Positions 12,764-23,668 are shown, numbered from the stretch's first letter. The stretch is 64,000 nucleotides of DNA from Porphyra umbilicalis (GCA_002049455.2 KV918943.1:89394-153393); one strand, 5' to 3'. Notes: generated by a model from the sequence alone, not told the origin. Made by a program: numbers and translations.

Positions 12764-15298
12764 ATGGCACCCTCCGCGGCGGACCGCGCCCGCAAGATGG
12801 AGATGCGGCAGGAGGCCGCTGCTGTGGCGGCCGCCACCTCCGCCGCCGTCGCTGCGGCCACCGCCCTCGTAGCCTCGTCGAAGGCCAGCAACCAAGGCGC
12901 CGACAGCAGGTCGGCGCAAGACGCGGCGAGCACCATGGTGGAGATGGCAACACACGACGGGCCTGCGCCGGGCGAGATGGACGTTGCCGGCACAACGACT
13001 GCTGTGGCACCAGCCGCCTCCCCGGCGACGCCAAGGACGCGAGGCAAGGGCAAGGGAAAGGGGCGGGCTAGTCACTTGGGCCCGTCGTCTGGTATTGCAA
13101 AGACGAGCCGGTCGGCGGCGTCGTCGCCAGTCGGGGTCATGTCGGCCGGGTCGGCCGCGACGCCGAGTTCCAGTGCGACACAAGTGGCCTCGCGGCCGCC
13201 CGCCTACCCCCTGGCCTCGGTGGCACAGCCAGTGGGCCTCTCCGTCAACCCGTACGCGCTCCTGCAGGGGGTGACGCCGCTGTACTCGGGCACGGCGGCG
13301 GCGCGAGCACCGCGCAACTCGACCGCGCCGCGAGCCTGCGTGGCGGAGGCGGCCCCTTTGACGGCGGCTGACGGCCCACTGCGCATGCGGACGGCCACCG
13401 CGGCCGGCTTTGTCGTCCGGACGTCGCCCAACGCAGGCGAGGCGGCGGGTCGCCACACTGCGCGCACCAAGGGCGCGATTTCGGGGGCCTCCCCCGTGGT
13501 CACGGGCGTCCGCCGCCGAACGCACCGTATCCCTGCGGCGCGCCTGGCGCGCCAGCTTAAGGCGGCCGGCGCGACGGCCGCTGCGCACCGTCTTAATTTG
13601 GCGGGCGATGCCGCCGGTGGCAGCTGCAGCGGCTCATTCGACGGCGCGGGCTCGCCGGCCACCGACGCAGGCCGCCTCGCGACGCTACCGGCGGCGGCTG
13701 CACCTGCTGCCGAGATGTCGGGCGCCCCTGTCTTAGGCATGGCCACGGGCGACCGCAGGGATGCAGACAACGCCGCCTCCGTCGTTGGTGGTACCGGCTC
13801 CAATGACGCCAACGGCTCTTTTTTGGGCGTCGTCGTCGGGGGCGGGGCGGACGGTAGCGGTGCCTCCACCGCGGCCGAGCCGTCGACCCCTACGGCTCGC
13901 TGGGTGGACGTCATCTCGGCGGCGGACGTGAGCGACGCTGGGTCGGCCCCCCCTTCGACTCCGGGGGCACCCTCAGTCGGAGGCTCTGTCGGCGGGGTCT
14001 CCACGCCCGGTCCGAGCGACATTGAGTCGGGACCCCCGTCTCCGTCGCGCCCGCTGACATGGCGGTCGACGCGAAACATCCCCTCCCCCGTTGTTCAGAT
14101 CCCGCTCTCTACGACGCCGCCTTTGCCCGCTGCCGCGACGCCGAACCTGGGTCAGTCTACGACGCGGGCAACCCAGGTAGTCGAGACCGCTGTTCGTGCG
14201 TCCACTGCCAACTTGCGCGTCGACATGGCCGCGCTGAGTGCGCGCACTAAGGACACGGCGGCGCGCCTCCAGCAGCTCGTCACCAAGGTTGACTCGTCCG
14301 TCAACCTCTCGCAGCAGACTCTCGTCGCCGTGCGTAAGGTTGAGGCCGCCGTTAAGGCGGCCATCTCAGATGTCGTGAAGAAGGGCGCCATCCCGGACAA
14401 GGAGGATGCCGAAACTACGGAGCAGCAGGCGGAGAAGCTGCTGGATGACGTCAAGGTGCGTTTTACGCCACCTCCGCTCTGCACTGGTTATCCTACATGG
14501 CCGTTGTGTCCTTTCCTGATACTGACGGTCCCGTTTTTCTTTGACTTTGTGCTGTGTTGTTCCCTGTTCTGGCTCGGCTTGAGCATCTCTCAGAAGGCCT
14601 ACCGTGGCATCCTTATCAACGAGTTTGCGGCGGCCGTCGAGACGGTGGCAGTCTTCTCCAATTGCGACGACAACTGGGACACGGTCATTGACGCTGCCGA
14701 GGCGTGCATGAAGTCGGGCAAGGCCAAGGCGGAGGCGTGGCTCAACCAATTCATCCGCCGTGCGAGCCGCCGCAACGCCTCCATCTTCGTCAACGTCCGC
14801 GTCTCGATGCTCGTCCTGCGTGTGAAGCCGCATCTGCACCAGACGTGGACGGACCTCATCGTGAACACGTACTTTGAGGCGCTGGGGCTGCAGGTCAAGA
14901 ACCTGAACGCGGAGACAGCCAAGCAGCTGATGGAGGGTTCCGCCTACTACGTGTCTGTCCGCGGGCGTGAGGCCTGCCTCGACGCGCTCGCTGCTCTCTT
15001 TCGCGCCGTGGGCGCCGCCAGCCGTATCACCGAACCGACGAGTCCCACCGATGGGCGCGTCATACGCGCCACCCTTGGGCATTTTGCGTTCGTCACCACC
15101 AAGATCCGCAACGTGGTGGAGCTCGCCGCCGGTACGCGCGTGTCGTCCCGGGACGGGGCGGTGGGCGACGGCCACTTTCCCATGTGGGTCGCCGAGGTGC
15201 GCCGCATGGACGCGAGCTTCCCCAAGAGCGAGGATGTGCTCGACGGCCTGGAGCTGGTTGACGGTGCTGCCCTGGAGCGCAGCCTGCCGCAGTACTAG
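12764..15298 (+). CDS. 798-aa coiled-coil orphan protein, one intron
   Basis: The frame is open for 844 codons, but 14456-14593 (138 bp) looks like an intron: it starts GTGCGT, ends TCTCTCAG, contains TACTGAC and encodes an out-of-place hydrophobic, Cys- and Phe-rich insert. Splicing gives 798 aa. Residues 1-430 are Ala/Ser/Gly/Thr-rich and disordered, with a basic RGKGKGKGR patch near residue 90. About 465-560 form a probable coiled coil with regular Val/Leu spacing. The last 230 residues are a compact-looking domain (AYRGILINEFAAAVETV... to LERSLPQY) that I do not recognise. It is transcribed away from the transposase gene and lies inside the same inverted-repeat pair, so it may be the second gene of that element. 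A host gene is also possible. Confidence 0.7.
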   Translation: MAPSAADRARKMEMRQEAAAVAAATSAAVAAATALVASSKASNQGADSRSAQDAASTMVEMATHDGPAPGEMDVAGTTTAVAPAASPATPRTRGKGKGKGRASHLGPSSGIAKTSRSAASSPVGVMSAGSAATPSSSATQVASRPPAYPLASVAQPVGLSVNPYALLQGVTPLYSGTAAARAPRNSTAPRACVAEAAPLTAADGPLRMRTATAAGFVVRTSPNAGEAAGRHTARTKGAISGASPVVTGVRRRTHRIPAARLARQLKAAGATAAAHRLNLAGDAAGGSCSGSFDGAGSPATDAGRLATLPAAAAPAAEMSGAPVLGMATGDRRDADNAASVVGGTGSNDANGSFLGVVVGGGADGSGASTAAEPSTPTARWVDVISAADVSDAGSAPPSTPGAPSVGGSVGGVSTPGPSDIESGPPSPSRPLTWRSTRNIPSPVVQIPLSTTPPLPAAATPNLGQSTTRATQVVETAVRASTANLRVDMAALSARTKDTAARLQQLVTKVDSSVNLSQQTLVAVRKVEAAVKAAISDVVKKGAIPDKEDAETTEQQAEKLLDDVKVRFTPPPLCTGYPTWPLCPFLILTVPFFFDFVLCCSLFWLGLSISQKAYRGILINEFAAAVETVAVFSNCDDNWDTVIDAAEACMKSGKAKAEAWLNQFIRRASRRNASIFVNVRVSMLVLRVKPHLHQTWTDLIVNTYFEALGLQVKNLNAETAKQLMEGSAYYVSVRGREACLDALAALFRAVGAASRITEPTSPTDGRVIRATLGHFAFVTTKIRNVVELAAGTRVSSRDGAVGDGHFPMWVAEVRRMDASFPKSEDVLDGLELVDGAALERSLPQY

Positions 15299-15388
15299 CG
15301 GGCGTGCAGTGACATTGTGTGTGTGTTAGTGTCAGTACCGCCATTGTGTTAGAGCCCGTATGTTTCCCCGTCCCATACAGGGGCCGCC

Positions 15389-15492
15389 GCACAGCGCCGC
15401 CCCTGCCCAGCCCCCGTAGCGAAGCGAGGCCGCCCGGCCGCGCAGTGCCGCCCCTGCCCAGCCCCCCCGTAGGGAAGCGAGACCGCCCGGCC
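15389..15492. repeat. two-copy tandem repeat, 51 and 53 bp
   Basis: Unit 1 spans 15389-15439 and unit 2 spans 15440-15492. Both carry CGCCCCTGCCCAGCCCCC, then GTAG.GAAGCGAG and CCGCCCGGCC. They differ at a few bases and in C-run length. Confidence 0.85.
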
Positions 15493-15559
15493 AGGCGGCC
15501 AGAAAAACTGCCGGCCAGCCGATTCTCGATCGCCGGCCGGCGCCCGTTCCCGTGATCCG

Positions 15560-15765
15560 GGTCTCGTGATAGGCCCTGATCAGATTCGATCTTCCTGAAG
15601 TTTCAAGTTGGGGCCCCATCAGAGCCCCATCGAACCGATGCGCATCACCCCACCGCATCGCAACCGCAACGGTATCGGCTCTCGATGGGACCTGAAACCG
15701 GATCAAGATCCGCATCGGAATTTGCGATTTGATGGGGGTGGCCCAGAAGCGGACGATGTTCTTCA
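15560..15765 (+). repeat. CCCATCGA-rich dispersed repeat, copy D
   Basis: Contains GGTCTCGTGA (also in copy B), GCCCCATCAG, CCCCATCGAACC, GATGCGCATC and, at the outer right edge, GATGGGGGTGGCCC followed by AGAAGCGGACGAT. That edge matches the reverse complement of the outer left edge of copy C. Confidence 0.6.
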
Positions 15766-18480
15766 CCGCCCATGACAGACAGTCCCTCCCCCCCCACTGA
15801 GCACGGAAGAGGCGCAGGAGAGTGTCCTTCTCGTCGACACTGTCCACCGATGCAATGTCCACGTCCTCGGACACGGAGTTGTCCGCGTCCTCGCCACAAC
15901 GGGCAGCCAACAAGAGCTGCGGCGGGATGAGCGGGAGCAGGGCGGGGTCTTCTCCGAGCTCAGCGGCCAGGTCCAATGTGGCAATGGGGTTTTCATCGAC
16001 CAAGTGCACACAGTTGGAGATGTTAAATTCTCTTCAGATGTGTTCGGAAATACCGGGTTCTACGTGCCCGTCCCGTCCGTTGCCTTCGGAAAGCTGCGCG
16101 ATCCGTGGGCCGCCGTGCACATATCGCGCAGGGGCATTTCGAAGTGCGCGCAAAACGCGCATGCCTGCCACCGGCGGTGAGGGTTTATTGGCGCCACAGA
16201 CCCCCATAAATGATTCGCTGGACAACAGGCGTTTGCGGGCACTGCGCCGAGGACAACCGCGACGTCGCGGTGCGTGCAGGGCCCAACGGCAACGCACAAA
16301 TGCGCGCTGCGCCATCTTTGTGACGCGTCAACGACTACGTAGCTCTGATCATTGCGCGCGGGCCCCACCCCCGCCCCCTGCGCACAAGAAAGAAGGCCTT
16401 GACTGGTGGAAGCGAGATCCCCGGCAGGCACGGTGTCATTTTCCTGGCGCGAAGGCGCGCGATCTCACCGTGATTCCACGTTGACCTGGTGAGACTCCCG
16501 CCCATGGCCGTGGCCGTGGCTCCTCTCCCGTGTGGCGGCATTGCAAACACTTGGTGGGTTCACAAAAGCCTGGCCGCCCTCTCATCGCCGGAACACCAAC
16601 CGTGACAGGTGTGTGCTCGCTTCATATCTGACAATGTTACGCAACGCAGTATGGGGGCTCCACGCGTTTTTGACACACACACAACGTATTTGCTCTCAGG
16701 TTCCCTCATTGAACTGGAAGTATTTTGTATTTATCAATGACGAGTAACCGCACGCTTTGCGTCGCGCGTCGCTCTCTGCGAAGCGTGCACCTTCCGCTCT
16801 GCATCTGTCGATTGATCCGACAGCAAGGCCACAGCGCACGTATGCAGACCAATCGGCACGCACGTATTGGTGCCATAGGTCGTCCTGCAAGACGTCCAGT
16901 ACCATAAGGCTCCAGTGCTTGCTTTTAGGCACCCGGCGCCGGTCCATGCTCATGCACCTGTTCTCCATCACAGTGCGCAGCCGTCTCTGCACCAGCTGCA
17001 TGAAAAAAAATGCCAGCCACACGTCCTTGAGGCCGTTGGCTCCCATGTTCACCAGGCTTGGCAGCTCGACCATCCAGACACACCACAATCGTGAACAAAT
17101 GCAGCCTCCGGGACGCATGCCGGATGGCTGTCAGTCTGCGAGAGACGTGCCCCATCGTCAAGGTTGGTAGCCGCCAGCCTGCCGGTGAGCAGTCCGAGGC
17201 GAGGCGACTCGGGCAGTATCTCTCCTCGTTGCAAGGAAGTCTTCCTCACCAACGGTTGTGGCTGTCAGGCATCAGGTAGGGTCTCGCCAGGAACTTAGCC
17301 ACTTGCAGAGAGGAACTTATTATACATTTTTCTGAAGCCAATGGAGTTCCCGGTCAGATTTCGTGCCCGACTCGAGCAGGACTGTGTCAGGCCTCACCTC
17401 TGTCAGACATGCGAAAACCGCCGGTCAGTGAGTGAGTGAGTGAGTGAGTGAGTGGTGAGTGAGCGACTCGCTTCAATGAAACCCCCTCTACTGGCAGCTG
17501 GCTGCGACCGCTTGCCGTTCAGGAGCGGGCCTGCCGGCTGTGCACGCGTTGCAGTGTCAAGATGACAAACTGCGTGGACACCCCTCGGCTGGGAGCGTGC
17601 TGTGCGTGTTTGGTAGGGCGCTGCCGCCCCCTGAGGGGCGCGGCGAGGCGTGCTGTGGACCGGCCACTGTTGTCACGCGTACGCAACCCTGCTCTATGCG
17701 GATATTCGAAACGGCCAGAACTCCAGGCACTCCCCCATAATGAAGCCTGCCGCCCATCCACGATAGATGGGCGGCGGGAGTGCCAGCCAGGTGCTGTGCG
17801 GCGCGCGAACATGTCAGCCGCCGTCAGGGGTGCGGTGCGTGGGAGGGGCACGCAATTGTGAGTCATCGCGTATCGCGGATATCACACGCGTGTTCTGGTT
17901 GTTGTCGCCCCCCACCCACTCCCCGACTTGCCGCTGCAAATCGGGCGACGCTACTTGCCGTCGACGCCGCCCAGGGGCCCCAAGTACGTGGCGCAGGAGC
18001 TCGTTGCTCGTCAGGACCACCCGTGTCCCTGGGCGTGGGCCTTTCGTTCCGCCGACTTTTTGCGGCAGCTCCCCACCGTCTGACGCCACACCTGGCGTGG
18101 CGGCCGGACCACAGCCGCCCTGCGAGTCGCAAACGCCCAACGTTGAACCGTCAACTGCGGAGCCGCGTGTTGGGCGACGGACCAGGTCGGGTAGACGCGT
18201 CCGCGTGGGCGTCCAGGAGGACCCGCCAAGCACGGCACGGGCCATCCCGCACGGGAGCGGCGGCGGGGATGCGCTCCGCCCACAGGCCAGGCGCTCCGAT
18301 CCGCCGCCGCCGCGGGCCTACAAGAAGAGACCGCCGACCTCCCGACGATGCCCCCGATCGGTGCGAACCAGCACCCCACTCGCACACGCATCTATCCGCG
18401 ACCGTCTTCACCACCCCCTTTACCCGCCAGAGCTCTCCCGGCCCAACACTTCCGGAGCTCCCTTCCCCCGCCCCCAAAAA
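15766..18480. other. gene-poor region with weak minus-strand ORFs
   Basis: The minus-strand frame from 16009 to about 15770 starts MHLVDENPIATLDLAAELG and is acidic and protein-like. It then runs into repeat D and the GC tandem repeat, so it may be a gene remnant or an exon of an unresolved gene. The minus-strand frame 17118-16696 has some protein-like composition but no recognisable motif. Neither is called as a gene. The end of the stretch is the upstream region of the secreted-protein gene. Confidence 0.35.
17427..17454. repeat. (AGTG)7 microsatellite
   Basis: Seven perfect tandem copies of AGTG, followed by the imperfect extension GTGAGTGAG. Confidence 0.9.
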
Positions 18481-19024
18481 TGAAGGTCGTCGCTGCCCTC
18501 GCCGCCGCCCTGGCGCTCGCCTCCACCGCGTCGGCAACGGTCCTGCCGTCCGTCCACCAAGCGGCGCCGTGCGCGACGCCCCCCCCCCCGCCGCCGCCGC
18601 CGTGCGCGCCGGCGCCGCCCGCGCCGTGGACGCCGACGCCGCCGACCGCGCCGGCGCCGTGGACGCCGACGCCACCGACCGCGCCGGCGCCGTGGACGCC
18701 GACGCCACCGACCGCGCCGGCGCCGTGGACGCCGACGCTGCCCCCCAGCCGGCGCCGTGGACGCCGACGCCGCCCGGGGCGCCCGCGCCGTGGGCGCCCC
18801 CGCCCATGGCGTCGATCGCGACGCTTGCGGAGGACGAGGGGATGGTCACCGCCACCGCCGGCGAGAAGGCGTGCACCCTGACCGAGGCGCTGCCCGAGGG
18901 CGAGATCCTGCCCCCGTACGCGCAGGTGGAGGCCAAGTGGGACGCCGAGTGGGTCATCATGCAGACGCGTCCGGTCGGCACGACATACACCTGCAAGCTC
19001 GAGGTGCCGGCGGACCGCCGCTAG
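18481..19024 (+). CDS. secreted Pro/Thr-repeat protein, frame broken
   Basis: The ATG opens a clear signal peptide, MKVVAALAAALALASTASA. A Cys-flanked polyproline run follows, then tandem copies of the 11-residue unit APWTPTPPTAP, consistent with a cell-wall or mucilage protein that is O-glycosylated. The original frame stops at 18881 in an Arg-rich tail. One base over, the same repeat continues and leads into a sensible C-terminal domain of about 70 residues (MASIATLAEDEGMVTA... to CKLEVPADRR, stop at 19024). The repeat unit at 18720-18751 is 32 bp instead of 33, which explains the shift. I take the full product to be signal peptide, repeats and C-terminal domain. Family not recognised. Whether the lost base is real or a sequence error cannot be decided here. 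Confidence 0.6.
18621..18751 (+). repeat. 33-bp coding minisatellite
   Basis: Units at 18621-18653, 18654-18686 and 18687-18719 are 33 bp. The unit at 18720-18751 is 32 bp, with a CCCCCC run at 18741-18746. Each unit begins GCGCCGTGGACGCCGACG. A further partial unit starts at 18752. Confidence 0.9.
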
Positions 19025-20252
19025 GGGGGGGGGTTGCCACGCCCACGACCAACGGGGGGGGGGGGGGGGTGCCCAGGGGAGGGGAAGGAGAGGCCGTGGG
19101 GTCGTCGACAGCCGTGGTAGCCCCGCTGCTGCCCGTCACCGCCCGTCGGCGGATGCCGCGCGGCGTCTCTATTTTTTTTCGAGGATACTAAAGGACGACA
19201 CGCACAAAAGCTTCAGCGTCACGCGCGCCGGGGAGCGCTCCGCAGCCGCAACATAGGGCGCGCCGAGGCACTACCATTGACCATGGGCAGCCGCCACGGC
19301 ACTCCCAACCAGCGGGTGGGCCACCCCCCAGCAGTAGAATGACGCCAATGTCTTGCCGGCAGCCACCGGCCGCCGCCGCCGCCGCCGCCACCGCCACCGC
19401 CACCGGCGCCCCACCGACGGCGGCGGCGGCAGCGCTTCTCGAAGAGGTGCCCGCCGACATAGCAGCGTCCTTGGTGCGCGGGAAGCCCCCCGCCGGGGGA
19501 CGGCGAGCGGCCGACCCCGCGCGCTGCCCGAGGGGCGGGGGGCGCTGGGGCGGGCGGCGACGCCCACGGGAACGGCTCGGCTTCCGCGTCGGGGGTGGGG
19601 CGGGGGGAGCCGTGCCCGCCGCCGCCGACGCGCGGCCGGCGGCCGGCGCGGCCCCGCGCGCGTCGACGCGTCGGCGTCTGCCGACGGCGGGGACCGGGCG
19701 CGGTCGCAGGCGGAAACGACCACGAGCGTGGCACCGCGCGGACGAGCGACGGGTCCGCCTCGGCGGCGACGACGCGTGACGGTGGCGGCGGGGGGGTCCA
19801 CGCGCCGCTCGGTAGCCGCCGGTCGGCGACGGGGGTGGCGGGCGCGTCGCCGGGCGGGCCAGGGCGGGCGGTGCCCGTCGCTCTCGCGGGGGGGTGTGGG
19901 GGGAGCCGCTGTCGCCGCCGGCGACGGCACGGCGGGAGCGGCGGCGGGCGGGCACGGGGGGGAAGGGCGCGTGTGCCACGGGGGGGGCGTGCGCACTATG
20001 ACCGTCGGCCGGCGGGGGCGGTGGCGGTGGGTGGCCGCCGCGTGCCACCGGGGGGGCAGCGGTGCGTGTTTGGTGGTCTTCTTTTTTTGCCGTGTTGGAG
20101 CGGTGGTGCCGTACCAAAAAGGGCCACGTGCGGCTGCAATGGTCTGGGTGTCGCTGCGCACAGAGGCCTCCCGCCCACTCGTCGCCGTGCACCCGCCCCT
20201 GCCCGTTGCGCGGACCGAACCCCCCCCCTCCCCTCCCCCCCCCGCCACCCGA
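19025..20252. other. very GC-rich spacer, no secure gene
   Basis: All three minus frames and two plus frames stay open for long stretches, which reflects GC content. No frame shows motifs or balanced composition. G runs at 19024-19070 and a T tract at about 20081 are the only notable features. Confidence 0.4.
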
Positions 20253-21106
20253 TTACAGCTTGGCGGGCCGCCCCCCCCTCGCCCAGCGCACCTCCTCCAT
20301 CAACCACAACCCAAACTCCCCCGCCGGCGTCGCGCGCAGCTCCCGCACCGCGTCCTGGTAGGCGGACGGCAGCTCCTCCAAGGCCACCGGCTCCGTCGCC
20401 ACCCGTGCATAGTGGCCGGGCGGAAACAGCACCGGCGCGGCCAGCGCCCCCCACGTAATGTCGAGCGTCGTCAGGCGGCTGCCGTCGCCGCCCAAAAAGC
20501 AGCGGCGGCCGGTCCCCCCCCCCCCCCCTTGGCCGCCTGCGCCGCGAGGCGCGCCGAGACGGCGTCAAACTGGGACCGCACGACCGCCAGGCTCCGCGCC
20601 GCCGCCGCCGCGTCGAGGGCCAAGCCGCGGCGGAGGTACGCGCCGACGACGCCCGCCGCGAGGGCGCCCTTGTACACCGCCCCCTCCACGGCGCCCAAGT
20701 GGCGGCAGGAGAGGCGGCCGAGCACGGAGCCCCCCGCCGCGAGCACGTGCTCGTACGCAAACCGCCGCGCGTGCACGCCGAGGCGCGCCGACAGCGTCGC
20801 CTCCAACGCCACGTCGTCCGAGGTGGGGGGCGCCAGGGACGGGTCGACATCCTTTGCGACCCACGCGAGGATGGCGTCGGAGGAGAGGAGCGGGGGAGGG
20901 GGGGGGGCGCCCCCGGCGGGCGCCGGCCGCACGAGGATGGGGGTCGAGCGGGAGCCGTAGACGACCTGCGTGTACAGGAGGTACGTCGGGATGGCGTGCG
21001 CAGTGACCGTGTGTGCGACGCCGGCGGCGGTGAGCGCCCACGCAGCGCGGTCACAGTAGTGGGACTGGGGGAGGATGATGAGGTTGGGGAGGGCGGCGGT
21101 GGCCAT
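20253..21106 (-). CDS. glutathione S-transferase family protein, frame broken
   Basis: The start at 21106 (MATAALPNLIILPQSHYCDR) opens a thioredoxin-like GST N-domain; SHYCDRAAWAL is the usual active-site region, with Cys near residue 18. Helical C-domain sequence follows. The frame shifts at a run of 15 C (20514-20528). Downstream, the next frame supplies the expected GST C-terminal block FLGGDGSRLTTLDIT, then a Trp/Pro segment and RATPAGEFGLWLMEEVRW, as in cyanobacterial and algal soluble GSTs. Joined across the run, the protein would be about 280 aa. Such enzymes conjugate or reduce glutathione-linked substrates in cytosol or plastid. Homopolymer miscounting is the simplest cause of the break; a real frameshift would remove the last 80 residues. 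Confidence 0.7.
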
Positions 21107-21266
21107 GGTTGGGGGGGGAGGAGGGCGAGGAGCGTCTGGGAGCAGCTTCAGTGGAGGACGTGAGGAGACGAGGAAGCGGCACTCTTGGAACAGACGACTG
21201 GGGCGGCACAATAAATTCAAAGCGAGATGCAGCGACCGGCCATCAAGTGGTATGAATGCATACGTA

Positions 21267-21319
21267 GGCTCCTCCATTACGCGAAGACCATCACACGGAG
21301 ACCGCGTGATGGAGGAGCC
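21267..21319. repeat. 17-bp inverted repeat, possible hairpin
   Basis: Left arm GGCTCCTCCATTACGCG (21267-21283) and right arm CGCGTGATGGAGGAGCC (21303-21319) pair with one G-T/A-G difference around a 19-base loop. It lies about 160 bases upstream of the GST start. Confidence 0.85.
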
Positions 21320-22170
21320 TGCGGGCCTGAGTGCAACATGATGCATCGCCACAACCGGGCGACCATAAACGCTTTCGTGATTGGAGCAGCTTGTTCAATT
21401 TCAACTGAACAGTGGAGAAACTGAAAGCGTGTTTGCAAACAAACCCCGGACTTGTAGAATGAAAAATATGTTCACACCACTGAAGTGTGAGCGAAGCGTC
21501 AAGGCTTCGGAGAGGTGTGCTATGTCGAGAGCTCCACGCCGCTCAGACAAATGCCACCGACATGTACGTCACTACACTACCGCACCAAATCAGCCTCCTC
21601 CCTCGTGTACCCCATCCTCACCCATATCACAGTCTGGTCAGCCTGTGCATTCTCCACCAACAACAACAGCTTGGTCAGGAGGCCGCCATCGTTACTCACA
21701 TCCGGTTGCGTCCGTGCCCCCCGCGCCTGTTGCCATGGTGCCGCGTACCGCATCCATCACCGACTCTGAGAATCCGTTTTGGTCCGTCGTGCGTGAGCGC
21801 CTCGCGGCGGACCGCGAGGGTTTTCGACCCTCCACCCTTACCTTGTCCACGTGCCACAGAGGCCGCCTTCAGATTAAATTCAGCGCCTCCAATGAACTAT
21901 TAGAATGTGAAAGATTCTTCGCTACCCGGTTCCAGCCATGCGGGACCAACTTGATTTGTGGGTAGGGCTACATCCTCTGGCCAATACGCCATGTCCGCCC
22001 TGAACTGGATAGTGCCGACGACGCTCCCGTCTCTAATCGCAGACGTTCTTCTCGACACCGCGGTGCCACCGTCTCCGCTTGCCACCGCTGCCGACTCTGC
22101 GGTCTGTCTCTCTGCCCTGGTTGTCGCCCCCCCCACCCCCCCCTGCCCTTTCCCCTTCTCGGCTGTTACA
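21320..22170. other. intergenic between GST and FCF1
   Basis: Moderately AT-richer DNA. A plus-strand frame ending at 21965 has short protein-like patches but no motif and is not called. The last 80 bases are a C/T-rich leader for FCF1. Confidence 0.5.
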
Positions 22171-23132
22171 ATGGGTCGCGCCAAGCGCACCCGCCAATAC
22201 GGGGCGACCAAGCGGTTGCTCAACCCCAAGGACGACCGGCTGCAGCTCAAGGCGGCCGCAAAGGCGGACGCGGCGCCCATTGTGCACCGTTCTTCTGACG
22301 CGACCAAGGGCGCTGTGGACGCAACAGTGCAGCGGTCTGAGTTGTTTTTCAGCCACAACCGTGCCTTGGGCCCGCCCTTCCATGTACGTATTTTTTCTGA
22401 TTCTTTTTTCGACAGTGTGACATGTGTCCGCTTAGGTAGAACGGTGTCGCCCCTGGGCGTGTGCTCCGAGAGAGACCATTGCAGTCGTCTGTTAGTGCCA
22501 GGTGGGGGCTGGACGATGGTACGACCATGTCGTGGACTGGATTGACGTGGTCGCGACGGCGCATCGGTGGAACATCCGTCGAGTGACGCGGTTGCTAACC
22601 CAAGTATCCGTTGTGTCGTGTCGCTTCATGCTGGAGTTGGCTTTCTTTGTAACCGCGTGCTGCTTTGACTGCGGCTATGCTGTATTCCCTGTGGCGCTCC
22701 CTTTCGTCGACGCTGTGGTATCCTCCCCTCCTCCTGCAGGTGCTGCTCGACACCAACTTCCTCAACATGTCCGTCGTGAATAAGCTGGACATTGCCCGCG
22801 GCATGCTCGACTGCCTCGCCGCCTCTGTAACCGTCTATGTGTCCGAGTGCGTCATGGCGGAACTCCAAAAGCTTGGCCCCAAATTTCGCATCGCACTGCG
22901 ACTCGCTCGGGACAAGACGTTTGTGCAGCTGCCGTGCACGCACAAGGGCACCTATGCCGACGACTGCATCGTCGACCGGGTGACCGCGTCACGCATCTAC
23001 ATTGTCGCCACGTGCGACCGGGACTTGCGGCGACGGCTGCGCAAGGTGCCGGGCGTGCCCATCATGTACATCTCGGGGCACAAGTACACCGTGGAGCGGT
23101 TGCCAGACGCTGCCTTCTTGGCACCAAGATGA
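22171..23132 (+). CDS. FCF1: FCF1/UTP24 rRNA-processing PIN nuclease, one intron
   Basis: Exons 22171-22383 and 22740-23132 (GTACGT..GCAG, phase 0, branch-like TGCTAAC inside) give 201 aa, close to the usual 190-200. The N-terminus MGRAKRTRQYGATKRLL is the family signature. The PIN domain follows: LLDTNFLN carries the first catalytic Asp, and VSECVMAELQKLG the next acidic residue. The hallmark CTHKGTYADDCIVDRV and IVATCDRDLRRRLRKVPGVP follow, then MYISGHKY. FCF1 is part of the nucleolar SSU processome and cuts pre-rRNA at the 5' end of 18S. All expected acidic residues appear present. The intron falls just before the PIN domain. Confidence 0.96.
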
Positions 23133-23668
23133 TCCATCTGCTGAGGGCGTATGGAGAAAACGTGGTTAGAGAAGGCGTCGTTGGGAAGGGCGCGCACATA
23201 GCAAGAGGTAGGAACAGGGAAGTTGTGCAAAAGCGAAGACGGGAGGGCGTCAATGTTACGTGCGTTAGTCACATGGCTTCCAAAACAATGAGATGGACAA
23301 TCGTCACATGAGCAACGGCTCGTGAAGGAGAAAACAAGGTGTTCTCGGAGATTGGATCTAGGTCAAAGGATAGACCAAAACAAGGAGCAAACAAGAACGA
23401 GACGCAACCTGTATACAAGACCAGAGCAAAATAAGTGATGGTGTAGACATGGCAGACGATGGGAGCAACGTAAACACAAGGCAGAGTGGAAGCACGCCAG
23501 TAACAAGGCACACAATCCCACACGCTTTGGCTGCACCGGTCGGCGAAGCGTCCGCGGCCAGTGTTCGCGGAACCACCGGCCCGACACAACGCGTGAAGCC
23601 AGTTGGCGCTCCGACAGCCCCGATAGAGGGCGTCGGGGACACAGCCCACACCCGACATGGTGCAAGCC
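23133..23668. other. convergent spacer between FCF1 and TBC gene
   Basis: Both genes end here. The DNA is moderately AT-richer. No gene, RNA or repeat is seen. Confidence 0.55.

Noticed and set aside
15332-16009. 225-aa minus-strand frame, acidic at its N-terminus
   Set aside because: The second half is translation of the dispersed repeat and a GC tandem repeat; at most the first 80 codons could be an exon, and no partner exon was found.
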